Assembly: GCA_033439685.1 (NCBI GenBank)
Contig: JAUEDM010000002.1
Location: forward strand, 3,286,001 to 3,350,000
DNA length: 64,000 nt
Reading direction: 5' to 3'
From: Apodospora peruviana
Taxonomy: Eukaryota; Ascomycota; Sordariomycetes; Sordariales; Lasiosphaeriaceae
Part shown: positions 11,917-22,097 of the stretch, piece by piece
Layout: each line of letters starts with the position of its first letter
How positions within the stretch are numbered: position 1 is the stretch's first letter
Program-made: the position numbers and the translations under genes
Notes under the pieces: generated by a model
Databases searched by the model: none
Told to the model about the DNA's origin: nothing
Seen by the model: the letters and a program-made list of their open reading frames with translations, nothing else

Positions 11917-13214
11917 CTAAACCTCGTTCAGCAGCTCGGTGAAGCCGGCCGGTAGCGGCGTCGGCTTGCCGTTGTTGGCCTTTACTGAGCCAAGGTTCTC
12001 CTTGGCATATGTGGCGGCGTACGGGTTCTGGCGAAGCATGATCTGCTTGTTGCGGAGAGGGTTCTTCTTCTGCACGTTGCCGCGCTTGGTCTTAGCCTCT
12101 CCCTTGGGCGCGCGGAGAACGCTCTGGATTTCGGAAGAGTTGATGAGGCGGGTAAGATCGGCCTGGGCAACGACGGCGGAGGGAAGGAAGAAGCCCTTCT
12201 TGCTGTCGTAGACGGAGTCGAGCTCCTTGATCGCGGACGAGGTCCAGACGATGAAGCGGCCGAGGTGGCCACCGGGGGCGAGCTGGAGAAGGTTGAGCGC
12301 ATCGACCGGGCAGGTCTCGACACCGGGGATGTTGCGGAAGCCCTGGATAAGATCCTTGCCATCGGCCTCGGTGCTGTAGACCACGAGGGGTCCGCGGCGC
12401 TGGCGGTGGCGGCGGCCTCTCATCTTGCCCTTTCCGGCGCGGAGCTTCTTGGAAGCCTTGGCCTTCTCAACATCAGCACCAGCACCGACGGCGGTCAGAA
12501 GACCGAGAGCGCCGGCAGTCTTGGTAGCGCCGCCGAAGGCAGCGGAGTCGATAACGAGGGGAACCTCGGGGACGGTCGAGACCTGGTGGCCACGGGCCAT
12601 CAGAAGAGGAGTGACAGCGGAGGCGGCAAGAGCAGAGGCAGTAGCGAAACGCCTGGATTATGATGTTAGACACTCTTTCTTCCACGTATACTCGGCGGTA
12701 TCCAAACTCACTTCTGGCCCTGGTTAATCTTGACGTGCCACTTTCTCCAGATCTTGGTAGGGGCAAACATGCGGCCGGATCTGCACATGTTACCGAAGGC
12801 AGCCTGACCAGCACGGTGGGTACCACCACCAGAGACACGGGGAATACGGGCAACAGCGCGACCTGAGTGCATTGTGAGGTCAGTAGGTAGTTCCTGACTT
12901 TGCAATCAAAATCTCTTTGTTCCATAACGGGCCCTCCCAGATATTCCAATACCACAATCGCTCTGTTTTCGTCCCCGAGATTTCGTTCCACACAAAAAAT
13001 ATCACTCACCAGTTCCCCACGACTCGGCAGAGGTCTGGTGACCAGCCTTCTCGCTGACGGAGTACGGCTGTCTCTTATTCTTGGCCATTCCGGTGTGGAC
13101 GTGCTTCACGATATCGGGGCGGATCGGGGCGCTGAAGACCTTGGGAAGGACCTCAGTGGCACCGGTGGCCTTGCCATCGGCGCCGAGGATGGTGACGGTA
13201 GGTCGGGAGGCCAT
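11917..13214 (-). CDS. RPL4: 60S ribosomal protein uL4 (L4)
   Basis: Three coding exons: 13214-13010, 12862-12712, 12652-11917, giving 363 residues, the usual fungal uL4 length. Start MASRPTVTI is typical. Conserved blocks: PIRPDIVKHVHTGMAKNKRQ, ESWGTGRAVARIPRVSGGG across the first splice, HRAGQAAFGNMCRSGRMFAP, the long internal basic loop that reaches the exit tunnel (KKLRAGKGKMRGRRHRQRR), and the C-terminal eukaryotic extension. A further intron lies in the 5' UTR (13233-13325, GTGAGT...CACAG), common in fungal ribosomal-protein genes. The product is a structural component of the large subunit lining the peptide tunnel and acts in the cytosol after nucleolar assembly. Confidence 0.97.
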
Positions 13215-14020
13215 CGTATCGAGAAGTCCGGTCTGTGTTGAAGGTTGCACGTTAGCAACCAGATTTTTCGCACGATCGATCGTAACTTCGGGATGGAGCT
13301 TCAATTTTTACGGGGAACAACTCACAAGTTTGGGGGTGACGGGGTTGCTTACCTCGGGGAATTGGGCGTCGGACTGGTTGTTGAAGATGCAAAAAAGACG
13401 AAGACCAGCGCACTCCCCAATTGAAATTTTGGGAATTTGCGTCGAAGTGCGTTCGTGGGGTCGCTGGGGCGGACCCGGCTGGCCCTAATGTACGCTAACC
13501 CCAAAACGGCTAGACAATATAGCTGTTCTGAGCTGTGCACAGATCACAGCAGCTGTCCGCCACTGCCAGAGAGCAAGCTCTCGCCCGCAACTCGTCAATT
13601 GAAGGCAAGACGTCAACATCACTTGGTTCAACTTGTGAGAGCTGCAAGGGACTATGGACTCTACATCGCATCCACGAAATTCAGAGAGTCTTCGTTAAAT
13701 CCCCTGTCAAATTCGTCTATGCAGTGCAGATGTTTGTACTGGCAGACGGACTGCTGTCGCCAACAACTCGACTCAACCCGATGACGTACGGCTTGTACGA
13801 AAGACATTCAAGCAACCGGTCAGACAAACATGCGATATCCTTCGACCAACACGATGTAGTGCCCTGCTCAAAGGACAAAGTATTGTCTTCGCTCCGGCCT
13901 CTAGCCGTACCACTTTCAACCTACCAACCCACCCTCAACAGCATGCCACCAACCCACACTCTCACTTACTCTCCGCTTCTCCCCTCGTGAACTATTCGAT
14001 CATGCCTGCCTAGGCATGCT
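13215..14020. other. Promoter/leader of uL4 and intergenic DNA
   Basis: Contains the uL4 5' UTR, its intron (13233-13325) and promoter, then about 600 bp with no recognisable gene before the convergently oriented end of the small secreted-protein gene. Open frames seen here have no domain or codon support. Confidence 0.45.
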
Positions 14021-14437
14021 TCATCTTCTTCCCTTCTTTTTCCGATGCTGAGCAGGCGGTCGACTTCCCCTAAACGGTACCGGGCGCGGATAATGCCCCA
14101 GTGCACCAGGAGCTCCAGGCGGCGCTCCGCCGTGCGCATCACCGTCTCGAAGACTAGCCCACACATCATCACCGGAACCCCCGTCCTCTTCAGGCTGTTT
14201 GTCCGGATCAAAATCCCTTTCCGAGACCGGAACGACGCCGATACTCCGCATGGCATGGGTTTCTGTGTCGTCGTCGACAGGTTGTTGCGGTTGCGGCTGC
14301 TCCGTCATAACGATATATGTCTCACCTCCCTCCTTGCCGGCCAGGACCTTCTTGGATGCTGTTGCACCACCGGCAGTGTGAAGAAGAGCCAGTAGTAGAG
14401 GTAGGAGCAGCAGGCCTGAAGAGGATTGACGATGCAT
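14021..14437 (-). CDS. Small secreted protein, hypothetical
   Basis: 138 residues from ATG at 14437. Residues 1-27 form a clear secretion signal: a short basic start (MHRQ), a leucine-rich core (LLLLPLLLALL) and a small-residue end (GGATA) suitable for signal peptidase. The mature part has no cysteines, so it does not look like a disulfide-rich effector. It is rich in Pro, Gly, Asp and Glu and ends in a basic tail (RPPAQHRKKKGRR). I recognise no family. An intron could alter the C-terminal half, because a different frame stays open beyond residue 95. Real expression needs transcript support. Confidence 0.45.
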   Translation of the reverse strand: MHRQSSSGLLLLPLLLALLHTAGGATASKKVLAGKEGGETYIVMTEQPQPQQPVDDDTETHAMRSIGVVPVSERDFDPDKQPEEDGGSGDDVWASLRDGDAHGGAPPGAPGALGHYPRPVPFRGSRPPAQHRKKKGRR

Positions 14438-15186
14438 CTTTTGTTGATTTTGTCAGATTTATATGTGTGTCGTTTGTCTGCGTTAAAACATTTGAAGAGA
14501 GGTCGCTTTCGGGCTCATGCATGGAGGGAAAAGCTAACAAGATTTCTCCGGGCGGCATAGTGATGAAATAGGAAAACAGACGGAGACCATACACTACAAT
14601 ATCTCAGAAGGATTCGAACTTGACTGACCAATTACCCTTCCATGGCACACCGTTTCGTTGGGAGGTAGGGAATTATCCGGCAGACAATGTCGTGGTTCAT
14701 GCGGAGAAAAGCATTATAAAAACCCAATCTAACAGCTAGGCTTCGATTTCCCGGGGTAAATAAAGTAGGGAAATCTGCGACTTGGCGAATCGGAGTAGAA
14801 GTGGTTTATTGATTAAACTCGGCACTTGCTCGCATGACGGCCAAGAAAGCCACACACTACAGATGCATGTGGTATATGCAAACGGACAGGAGGGATTGAG
14901 AACAAGAAGCCTTCCGATGCCGTCTTTCCGCGCGCATGATGCATACACGTATGAGCTGCCATGTGATAAACGGTGAACTAGACTACCTACATATAGTAAG
15001 CAGAAAGGAAATAGGGGCTCCCTGATCACCACAGAAACTTGCACGTAACCAAAAGAAAGTATAAAAACTTAAAAAGATTCTTTCGCTTGCCTGCTGCGAG
15101 ATATATAGTGACTAGTAGAACAAGTAAACAACACGTCCCAACAACAACAAAAAGGACCCTGTATATCACCACCGCGCTACCCGACC
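14438..15186. other. Intergenic region
   Basis: No convincing gene. One TACCTAC copy lies at about 14984-14990. The 200 bp nearest 15187 are AT-rich and probably the 3' UTR of the downstream minus-strand gene. Confidence 0.4.
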
Positions 15187-18063
15187 TTAATCAAGTTCGT
15201 TCAGCTGCCTGACCAAGGCCATCAACTCCATCTGCACCCGCAGGTCGTCCTGATCTTCTTCCTGCAACTCTTTATATCTCATCCTGAAGGGACGTTCACG
15301 TCGAACCCTGTCCATCGACCTGGCCTCCAGATAGTCCATGTCATCCTTCCGACACGCTCGGCGGAATACATCCCGCATGCGTTCGCTGTGCAACTGACAT
15401 ATCGTAAAAAATGGTCTCTGCTGGCGGGCCTTGAAGAATGCCCTCGGGACAGAACTGCGTCTCTCGTCTTTGAGCAACGGCCGGACCACCTCGGTGAAGC
15501 ACTCCTGACATACTGTAAAGTCTCCAATATCCTCCATAACGTGCCATTTTCGATTCATCACAGGCCTGCCGCCATGGCACTCGTCATACATGGAGATATC
15601 AACGATCCTGTCGGCAAGATCCTGAATATTCGGTGCCACCCTTCGACTCAACGCTTTATCCGACGTGCGTTCCATCAGATCAAAATACTCGGTGAACCGC
15701 TTCCGGTCCGGCGCGAAGTGGAGTTCGCAAACGCCCCTTGTCGGCTCCGAGGCGGAGTCCAGGGGCACGAAGACGCCCGCAAGGTTGGGCAGGAGCACCT
15801 GAACCATTTCGGCGCAACTGGAACAGACCTTGAAGGAACGTATTGGACGCTGCGTAGTTGGGTCCTTCATGCTATACCAGATGCGGTCTGCAAACTGGGC
15901 GCCCGCACAAGGCTGCTGACGCGCTGCAACTGAAGCTATCCCTTTCAAAAGACGCAGATCTGGATAAGCGTACTTCAACGTCATAAGGTATGCAATTCGG
16001 TACCAGGGCGAAGAGCCAAAATCACAAGAGATGAGCTGCTCCGGTCGGACGATGGCGGGGACAAACATGTGGCTGAAATGGGTGTTACCAAAGGCAGACC
16101 CATGACAGTCAGAGCAGATATCGAAACTGGTCCTAGGGAGCGTCAGGAATGCACCATCGCTCGCTCTGCGAAGCTGGCCAGGGACTTTCCATGCACATTC
16201 AGGGAGCGAAGGCAAAAGACCTTTTTGGACATCTTCAGAATAGCGCCGATAGGAGGTGATGGGCATATCCAGCAATGCGTTCTGCTTAGAGGGATCAAAG
16301 GGCTCGGGCTGCCAATATGACTGTGGCGTGCTCTGATCCAGTGACTCTTGCCGGGAGAAGGAAGGAGATGCAGGCGGCCCGGGTGAAGGTCGCCTTTCAG
16401 AAAAGTCACTCCTGCCTCCAGGAAAAGGAATTGGGAGGGCCATGGATGCCGAACTGCTAGAAAACGGGTTGTTGATGGTCGATGCATGAGAATCAGCACG
16501 GGATCGGGTAGCCCCATCAGTCCTTCGAGGCGGAGATTCGCCGAGAGGAGCAGACGGTGATATGGACCGTTCGTATCTCTTACTGTCCCTCTCGGTGGGC
16601 GGGAAAGTTGCACTTCTGGGGCTCCTCGGACTTGGTAGGTCTGGGAATTGCCCGCCTTGAGTAGCACGCGGTGACGGAAGTGGAGACCCGGCCTTGGACT
16701 TTGATCGGCTGCTCGAAGGTGCCCATGGCTGGTCAGGCGAAAGTAGACTATTCGAGTCTCGTTCAAGGGTGGTCCGACGCGGACGTGGACGGTCGGAACG
16801 ATCGGACTTTTGATACCTAACACTGTCGTCGTCATAGTATTCGCCCTGGTCGCGGAAAGACGGGCGTTCGCCCGCGAAACTTGGCGAACGGCTGGGTCGC
16901 CGATCACGTTCCGGCGCAGGGTATGGCGGGGAGTTACTTGTTCGAACTCCCTTCGGGTTCCTTCTGGCGGGGGAGTCATCCCCTTGCAACATGAAAGCGA
17001 GAGCCTCATCCTCGTCACTGTATTTATACTCTTGCACGAGAGAGTTTAGAGAAGTGTTTGGCCTCTCGGCGTTGGAGGCTGCGCGCCGGTGAAGCACTGG
17101 GCGTGAGGACTGGGTTGAGGATGACCGCCTCTCGTCTGGTTGTCTTGACGACTCGGTTCGCTGAGACCGTCGACGTTGCAATCCTCCATTTGTAGCTGAG
17201 CTGGAATCCCAGTACGGTCTGTCACGGCCCGAGGTTGAGTGTTTGATTACGGGAGACAGGAAGCCGTCATCCTGAGGCACCCTTGAGTTGTCAGAGCGGT
17301 CGGAATAGTCGCGAGAGTCTTGGCTCACGACGACCTTCTCCCGATTCCGTCGACTGTTGGACCGACTAATCGGGGGCTCCTGGCGCTGGAACTCGGACTC
17401 CAACCTAGTCTTCAGAGGCGGGAGATCTTGGTGGCTCTTTCGCTTGGACAGCTCGGGCCGTTTGTTGCTGTCTTTGCGGTCTTTCCTGTCTTCGTCCGAA
17501 AATGAAGCGGGAACCTTCTTTCTGCCGGTATTGGCGTCATACTTGGACTTTGTGGTTGGGGCCTGGGCGGAGTCCCGGTCAACATCGGACGAGTACGACC
17601 CGCGACCATCGTCGCTGCCTCCTTCAGCTCCGCCAACAATCACAAAGCGACGCTCTGGATTGTGTTCAAAGACGGGGAGCAGAAGCGGGTATTGGTCAAC
17701 GTCGCCACGATATTTGGGTTCCTCATCCTGCGACGAGGGGGACACGACCGAATCACTCCCATGCTCCTTCGCCAATGCCGACTCTTCATCTTCAACCGTG
17801 GGACAAGGCGGGCGTTTGATGCGCAAACCTTGATTGGAAGTCCTAGGGACTCTTTCGTCTGGCGCATAGTATCGAGGTTCACGGACTGGGAGGTCGTATC
17901 TGTGTCTGTAAGAGCTGTCAACACTTTGCTGATCCTGGGGTTTAGGCACCACCTCACTACGCGGTGGAGTTGAAGGTGGCATTAATTGTACTTACGGATT
18001 CGGGCTTCTCGACCGTGAGGTCTTGAATGACCCCGTTTTGAGGAGGGTCTGAACGTCGTCCAT
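15187..18063 (-). CDS. Uncharacterised conserved protein with three C-terminal cysteine modules
   Basis: Two-exon model: 18063-17996 and about 17914-15187 (931 residues). The donor GTAAGT at 17995 is clear. The acceptor is ambiguous: in-frame choices end at 17957, 17924 or 17915, and the last has a CTAAAC branch-like site upstream. The first 570 residues are disordered and rich in Ser, Arg, Pro and Asp, with many SR/RS and SP sites, which may be why relatives are sometimes named as Ser/Arg-related nuclear matrix proteins (recollection, not verified). The last 300 residues are ordered and hold three related modules: FDICSDC with a later Cys (16101-16125), FKVCSSC...CELH (15834-15715) and FTVCQEC...CQLH (15525-15385). 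They look like zinc sites. Function unknown. The frame stays open upstream of the ATG, so an earlier start is possible. Confidence 0.7.
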
Positions 18064-19488
18064 TTCGACGATGGCAGGAACGTATCCAAAGTGCTTCTTT
18101 CCCCAATCGCGAATATGTCGGGGTGCATTCAGCTTCAGCGCATTGTGCCAGTTATCGTCACCCAGGCCGGGGGGCGGGGCGGGGCAGCACAACAGGGCAG
18201 TGAGAGGTGGGGACTGCTAAAAAGGGGGCGATGACCTCACTCAGCCTTGCCGATATATACGAGAGCTACCTCGGTTCACTTCTGCTTTTAAGGAGTAATT
18301 GAAACTAAAATCGAAGAGCAGTTGATGAGAGCGAAAGTCAAAAACAGCTCTGTCGAAGGGGTTAGAGTTAGCTGAAGAGGCAGGGAACAAAGATGGAAGC
18401 AGAAGAAAAGGACTGGATGGCGGTTAGTTGCTCCTGTTGGTCATCTTGGTACTTTGGGGTTTTTGGAGGTGCTTGGACGGCCTGAACGGACCTGATGCAT
18501 TGCAGCTCGCTGTGGGGCATCCGATTTCAGCTCTCTGGGATCGCGGAATGAAACAACCTATCGCGCCAATTGGGCCTGTCACACACTCTATGCGAGGCGT
18601 AGGGATGCTGAGAGAGGAAGCTATCTCCCCAGCCTGACATGCAGTGGAAGATGAGATGTTATGTGTCGGCGACTGGGGGCCATTTACGTGGATGTCAGAC
18701 GCGATACGGTACTGAATTCTGCAATATGGCAACAGTCGTTTGGATGGGAATCCGGGTTCAAGTTACACGTTAATAGGTAAGGTAGTACGTAGACGGTTCC
18801 AACGGCCGATTCTTCAGAGAGCGGCAAGCAACTTGAAGTTTTGTAGTGAGAGCCTGGTGGGGACGTCGATTCTTGGTTCGAGCAAAGGAAGGTAGAAGGA
18901 CGGGAAGTCGTAGAAGATATCATTCTGTTCCTTCCTTTTATACACCAGTTGGTCAACGGCCAGAACCCACCCATGTAAGAGGATAAATAAATACGCCCAG
19001 AACGAGTAGCCCATAATGAGTTGGCCATGATGAGGAGCCCAGAACATGGACCGGACTCGTTCATAATACTCCTAGGAACAGCGCAAGGCTCGGCCGGTTA
19101 ACTGCCTACCTATACCACCTACGATACGTCCGACGCGTGGCAAGCTTGAACCGACAACTTCAGATTATTTATGACGGACGTTAATAGTCGTAACTGGGAG
19201 CACCCAATCGATGCATGCCTTCCATTCATATTGGATATAATCGAGGGATAAGGAGAATGCAGCCTTTTCAGCCGAGCGAGCTTCTTCATTCATAAGTCCG
19301 TTACCCTCACAGGTTCAACTCACCACACGGGTTGCCTCCCGTTCCCAAGCCTCCTCACTGCTGCTACTGCTGGCTGACATGGATTTCTGCTGACGTATCA
19401 TTTATAACCGACGACACGAGCGACTTATAATATCGACAGAACGAAAACTACAAAAATAGAATTCGCGAGATGGCAAAAAACATCATTC
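18064..19488. other. Gene-poor region, left part
   Basis: Begins with the probable promoter of the preceding gene, including three runs of four to six G (18169-18184). A 77-codon open frame at 18814-19047 (minus) encodes one hydrophobic stretch, but nothing supports it as a gene. TACCTA-type strings occur at 18774-18787 and 19105-19121. Confidence 0.4.
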
Positions 19489-19493
19489 AAAAA
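19489..19493 (-). terminator. Pol III T5 terminator of tRNA-Phe
   Basis: On the minus strand five T residues follow the mature tRNA 3' end by 11 nt, the usual RNA polymerase III stop signal. Confidence 0.7.
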
Positions 19494-19504
19494 GTCGAAA
19501 GATT

Positions 19505-19593
19505 TGCGGTTTATGTGGATCGAACACATGACCTTCAGATTAAGGATTGAAGTGGACTTCAGTCTGACGCTCTCCCAACTGAGCTAAACCCGC
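19505..19593 (-). tRNA. tRNA-Phe (GAA) with 16-nt intron
   Basis: Minus-strand gene of 89 nt; mature form 73 nt plus CCA added after transcription. The D-arm/A box reads TAGCTCAGTTGGGAGAGC, the anticodon GAA lies at 19560-19558 and the T-arm/B box reads GTTCGATCC. A 16-nt intron (19556-19541) follows position 37, the canonical eukaryotic place; it contains TTCA that can pair with the anticodon region, as nuclear tRNA introns do. The acceptor stem GCGGGTT/AAACCGC pairs except for G5 opposite A68. The discriminator is A73, as expected for Phe. The phenylalanyl-tRNA synthetase alpha gene also lies in this window. Confidence 0.95.
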
Positions 19594-22097
19594 CTTGGTA
19601 ATAGTTGTGATACTCCTACTCTTACTTAGACCTCGACGTGCCTTTCCGAATGTCCAGCCCGAGTCTCCGACAAACTTAACTTGGTGGGCAAGTTCTGTCA
19701 ACCGGCAACCCAAAATGCGCCATTTTAGATGCCGACGCGAAGATGCTTCAGGGCGGGAGGGAAGTGAACTAAGTTGTACACCTTGACAGCAAAGCACATA
19801 TTGCATGCGCTGGCGACAAAAGAGCCCAGTGCAACACACCATCACCCCCGTGTGGAACACCCCGATGGGCAGGCGCAGGGGCGGCCCGGGGGTTTCTACA
19901 CTACAGTCTACACTCGTGATGCTCCTTCCCGCCATCTCTCTCAAGAAAAACTCATAAAAAACAGCGTGGGATAGGTGAATGATTTTGTTCACCGAGTCTG
20001 CCTGCCACACTTGAAACTGGGATTCTGTTCCTTCTTTTTTCTACCCCCACACCATCCATCCATATCAACGCCCACCTGCAGTTGCACATCGAGGACGAGA
20101 ACCTCGCCAGAAGTATCCGTATCTTGCACCAGACAAGTCCCCAAGGCAAAATTCTGCCTGCGCTATTATTTTGACTGACCGTTGTAGACTATTAATAATA
20201 TTGGGAAGCAGGAACACACGGATGCGCGACATCTTCGGGAACCCACACAGAAGCCGGGCGTTTGTGGTCTCTGGCCATGGGAGACCTACCCGACCGCAGA
20301 GTCAACCCAGCTTCAGCCCACCGTCCCAATGATTCCTTCTTTTATGAAACGAAACTTGCCTTTTCCTCTCCTATCACCACATCTTCACATGCATTTCCTG
20401 GCGATCAAGGCGTGTCCAGGCTGACCGCGCTCCAAAAGCTTCGGGGTATCGGTGTCTCGTGCGTTCGATTACAGCCCAGGACTGGCTCGACGTGGACTGT
20501 TCGCGTTCAACAGATAAAAGGCAAGTAGCCTGGAAGTCTGGAGTATGACGTGTACAGTCTGGCGCCTGCAAGCCACCATACAATATCGAGGAAAGGCAAT
20601 TAGTCAGTCAGTCAGTCTGGGCGTATGTGGCCGCTCATGGCTGTACGTTTCGATGGCTCTTGAGCCGCACCCTTTCCGAATTTCCATTTCTCATTCTTTC
20701 CTTATTGTGCCCGTTCTATTGGATTATCTGAGCCGGCAGACTTATTCTGATTTTATATTTGCCGCCCGCTTCTGCCTCGTTGCGGTCTCCTTTACGGCGG
20801 CAACTTCGGGGCCGTGGAGGCTGTGAGGATGGACTGGATGTCGCGCATGATGGAATCGAAAGGCCCAACTTTTGGTCTTTCTGGTACACCACCCAGCGCA
20901 GTTCGGCGAGCAATATACATCAGGCCGCCATGTAGCCCACCCAGTCGTCCCAGGAATGGCAACTAGCGTTCCATTATGGTCAGGCTATCGAAACTGGCCT
21001 GTCTCAGTTTGCGCTGGGAAATGATTTTTTATGCTGTGTTGTATTGTACTACTACATACAAGAATAACAACCACTGAGCATCGAATACTCAAGAGCCAGT
21101 CGACGGTATCGCGTGATGGCAGTTTGGAACCCCTTCGGTAGTTCTGCGGCTCTGCGGAGACCCTCCCGACGGACAAGACGCTTTAAGAGACAACCATTCG
21201 GTCAACACAAAGCTTGTGCGATCAGGCCACGGCAACAAAGTACGGATAGGCAACCAGATCATGGGATAACACAGATACTCTCCACCGGTTACGCCGGTGT
21301 TGCTCCAACCCTCCTTGTTCTCCCAGAGCCTGCTGCCCGTCACCTCATCCGATGAGCACGCTGATGAACTGGGCGAAGAACAAGGAGGGTGTACATAGAT
21401 GGTGTTTTCTGGTTGAGATCAGCGGGAACTGGGCTACGCAGATGTTGAGTCATTGTAATCGCGGTCAGCCTCACGACGAAATCAAAATGGTAGGCTGGAA
21501 CGCATGTCCTTTATTGCCGGCACTCAGACAAGTTAGTGGCTTTGCGATAGCGCAATTGGGACAAACATCTTCCAGGTTGTCGTACCAGCCTTGAACATCA
21601 GGCTCTTCTGACTCTCGTTGGTTTGGAGTGCCCTACTTCCGGCGTATCGGCGGAGTGGTTACCTTAGACAAAGGAAACAAATGTGTTTATTGATGGTTGA
21701 ACAAATCCAACAAGTCTTTAATTAACCTGATGTAAGTATAAGCCTACGAACCATATCAGACTCTTGGAGGAACATACCCATTTCCATTGTCCGCAACAAT
21801 AATTTAGGGGGATTTTGTTCATGGCCTTATAGTAGAGATAAAGTGATATTTACATCTCCGTTCCGGCCAAGTAGAGTACATCACGTTCCGTTGAGATATA
21901 CGGATAGACAGTATAGTATGCAATGATCGAGGCTTTTACTTCTTCGGATAAACGCGTTTGTAGCTGACTGGATCTTCCCCCTGCTTCTCCCCCCACCCCG
22001 CCAAGCTGCACCGCGCTGCTGAGCATCCAAATTTTGAGCATCTGAACCGAAGAGCAACCTTGACGGCCACCAACAAAGCGCCACCACCAGCCAATTG
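19594..22097. other. Gene-poor region, right part
   Basis: About 2.5 kb without a recognisable protein gene. It contains CT-rich stretches (20025-20080), a short AGTC x4 tandem (20602-20617) and a cluster of three inverted repeats at 21283-21390 listed separately. The last 150 bp are the probable promoter of the mitochondrial methionyl-tRNA synthetase gene. Confidence 0.4.
21283..21390. repeat. Cluster of three inverted repeats
   Basis: CACCGG-TTACG-CCGGTG (21283-21299) forms a 6-bp stem. ACCCTCCTTGTTCT (21308-21321) is a perfect 14-bp inverted copy of AGAACAAGGAGGGT (21377-21390); the stem extends inward by CCCAG/CTGGG after a 3-nt bulge. Inside its loop CTCATC-C-GATGAG (21344-21356) makes a third small palindrome. 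The meaning is unknown. Confidence 0.6.

Noticed and set aside
14605..14630. GGATTCGAAC string resembling a tRNA T-arm
   Set aside because: The flanking bases do not pair as a T stem and no other tRNA part is present.
16143..17018. 291-codon open frame on the minus strand
   Set aside because: Alternative frame of the SR-rich part of the triple-Cys gene; low-complexity composition and no motif.
18166..18185. G-rich run as a G-quadruplex
   Set aside because: Only three separated G runs of four or more are present; a fourth must be borrowed from the six-G run without a loop. Noted but not claimed.
18814..19047. 77-codon minus-strand frame with a hydrophobic stretch
   Set aside because: Single short frame with no family match, no splice context and no promoter support; chance frame is as likely.
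21640..21665. GGCGGAGTGGTTA string resembling a tRNA 5' half
   Set aside because: No B box, anticodon stem or 3' acceptor strand follows.
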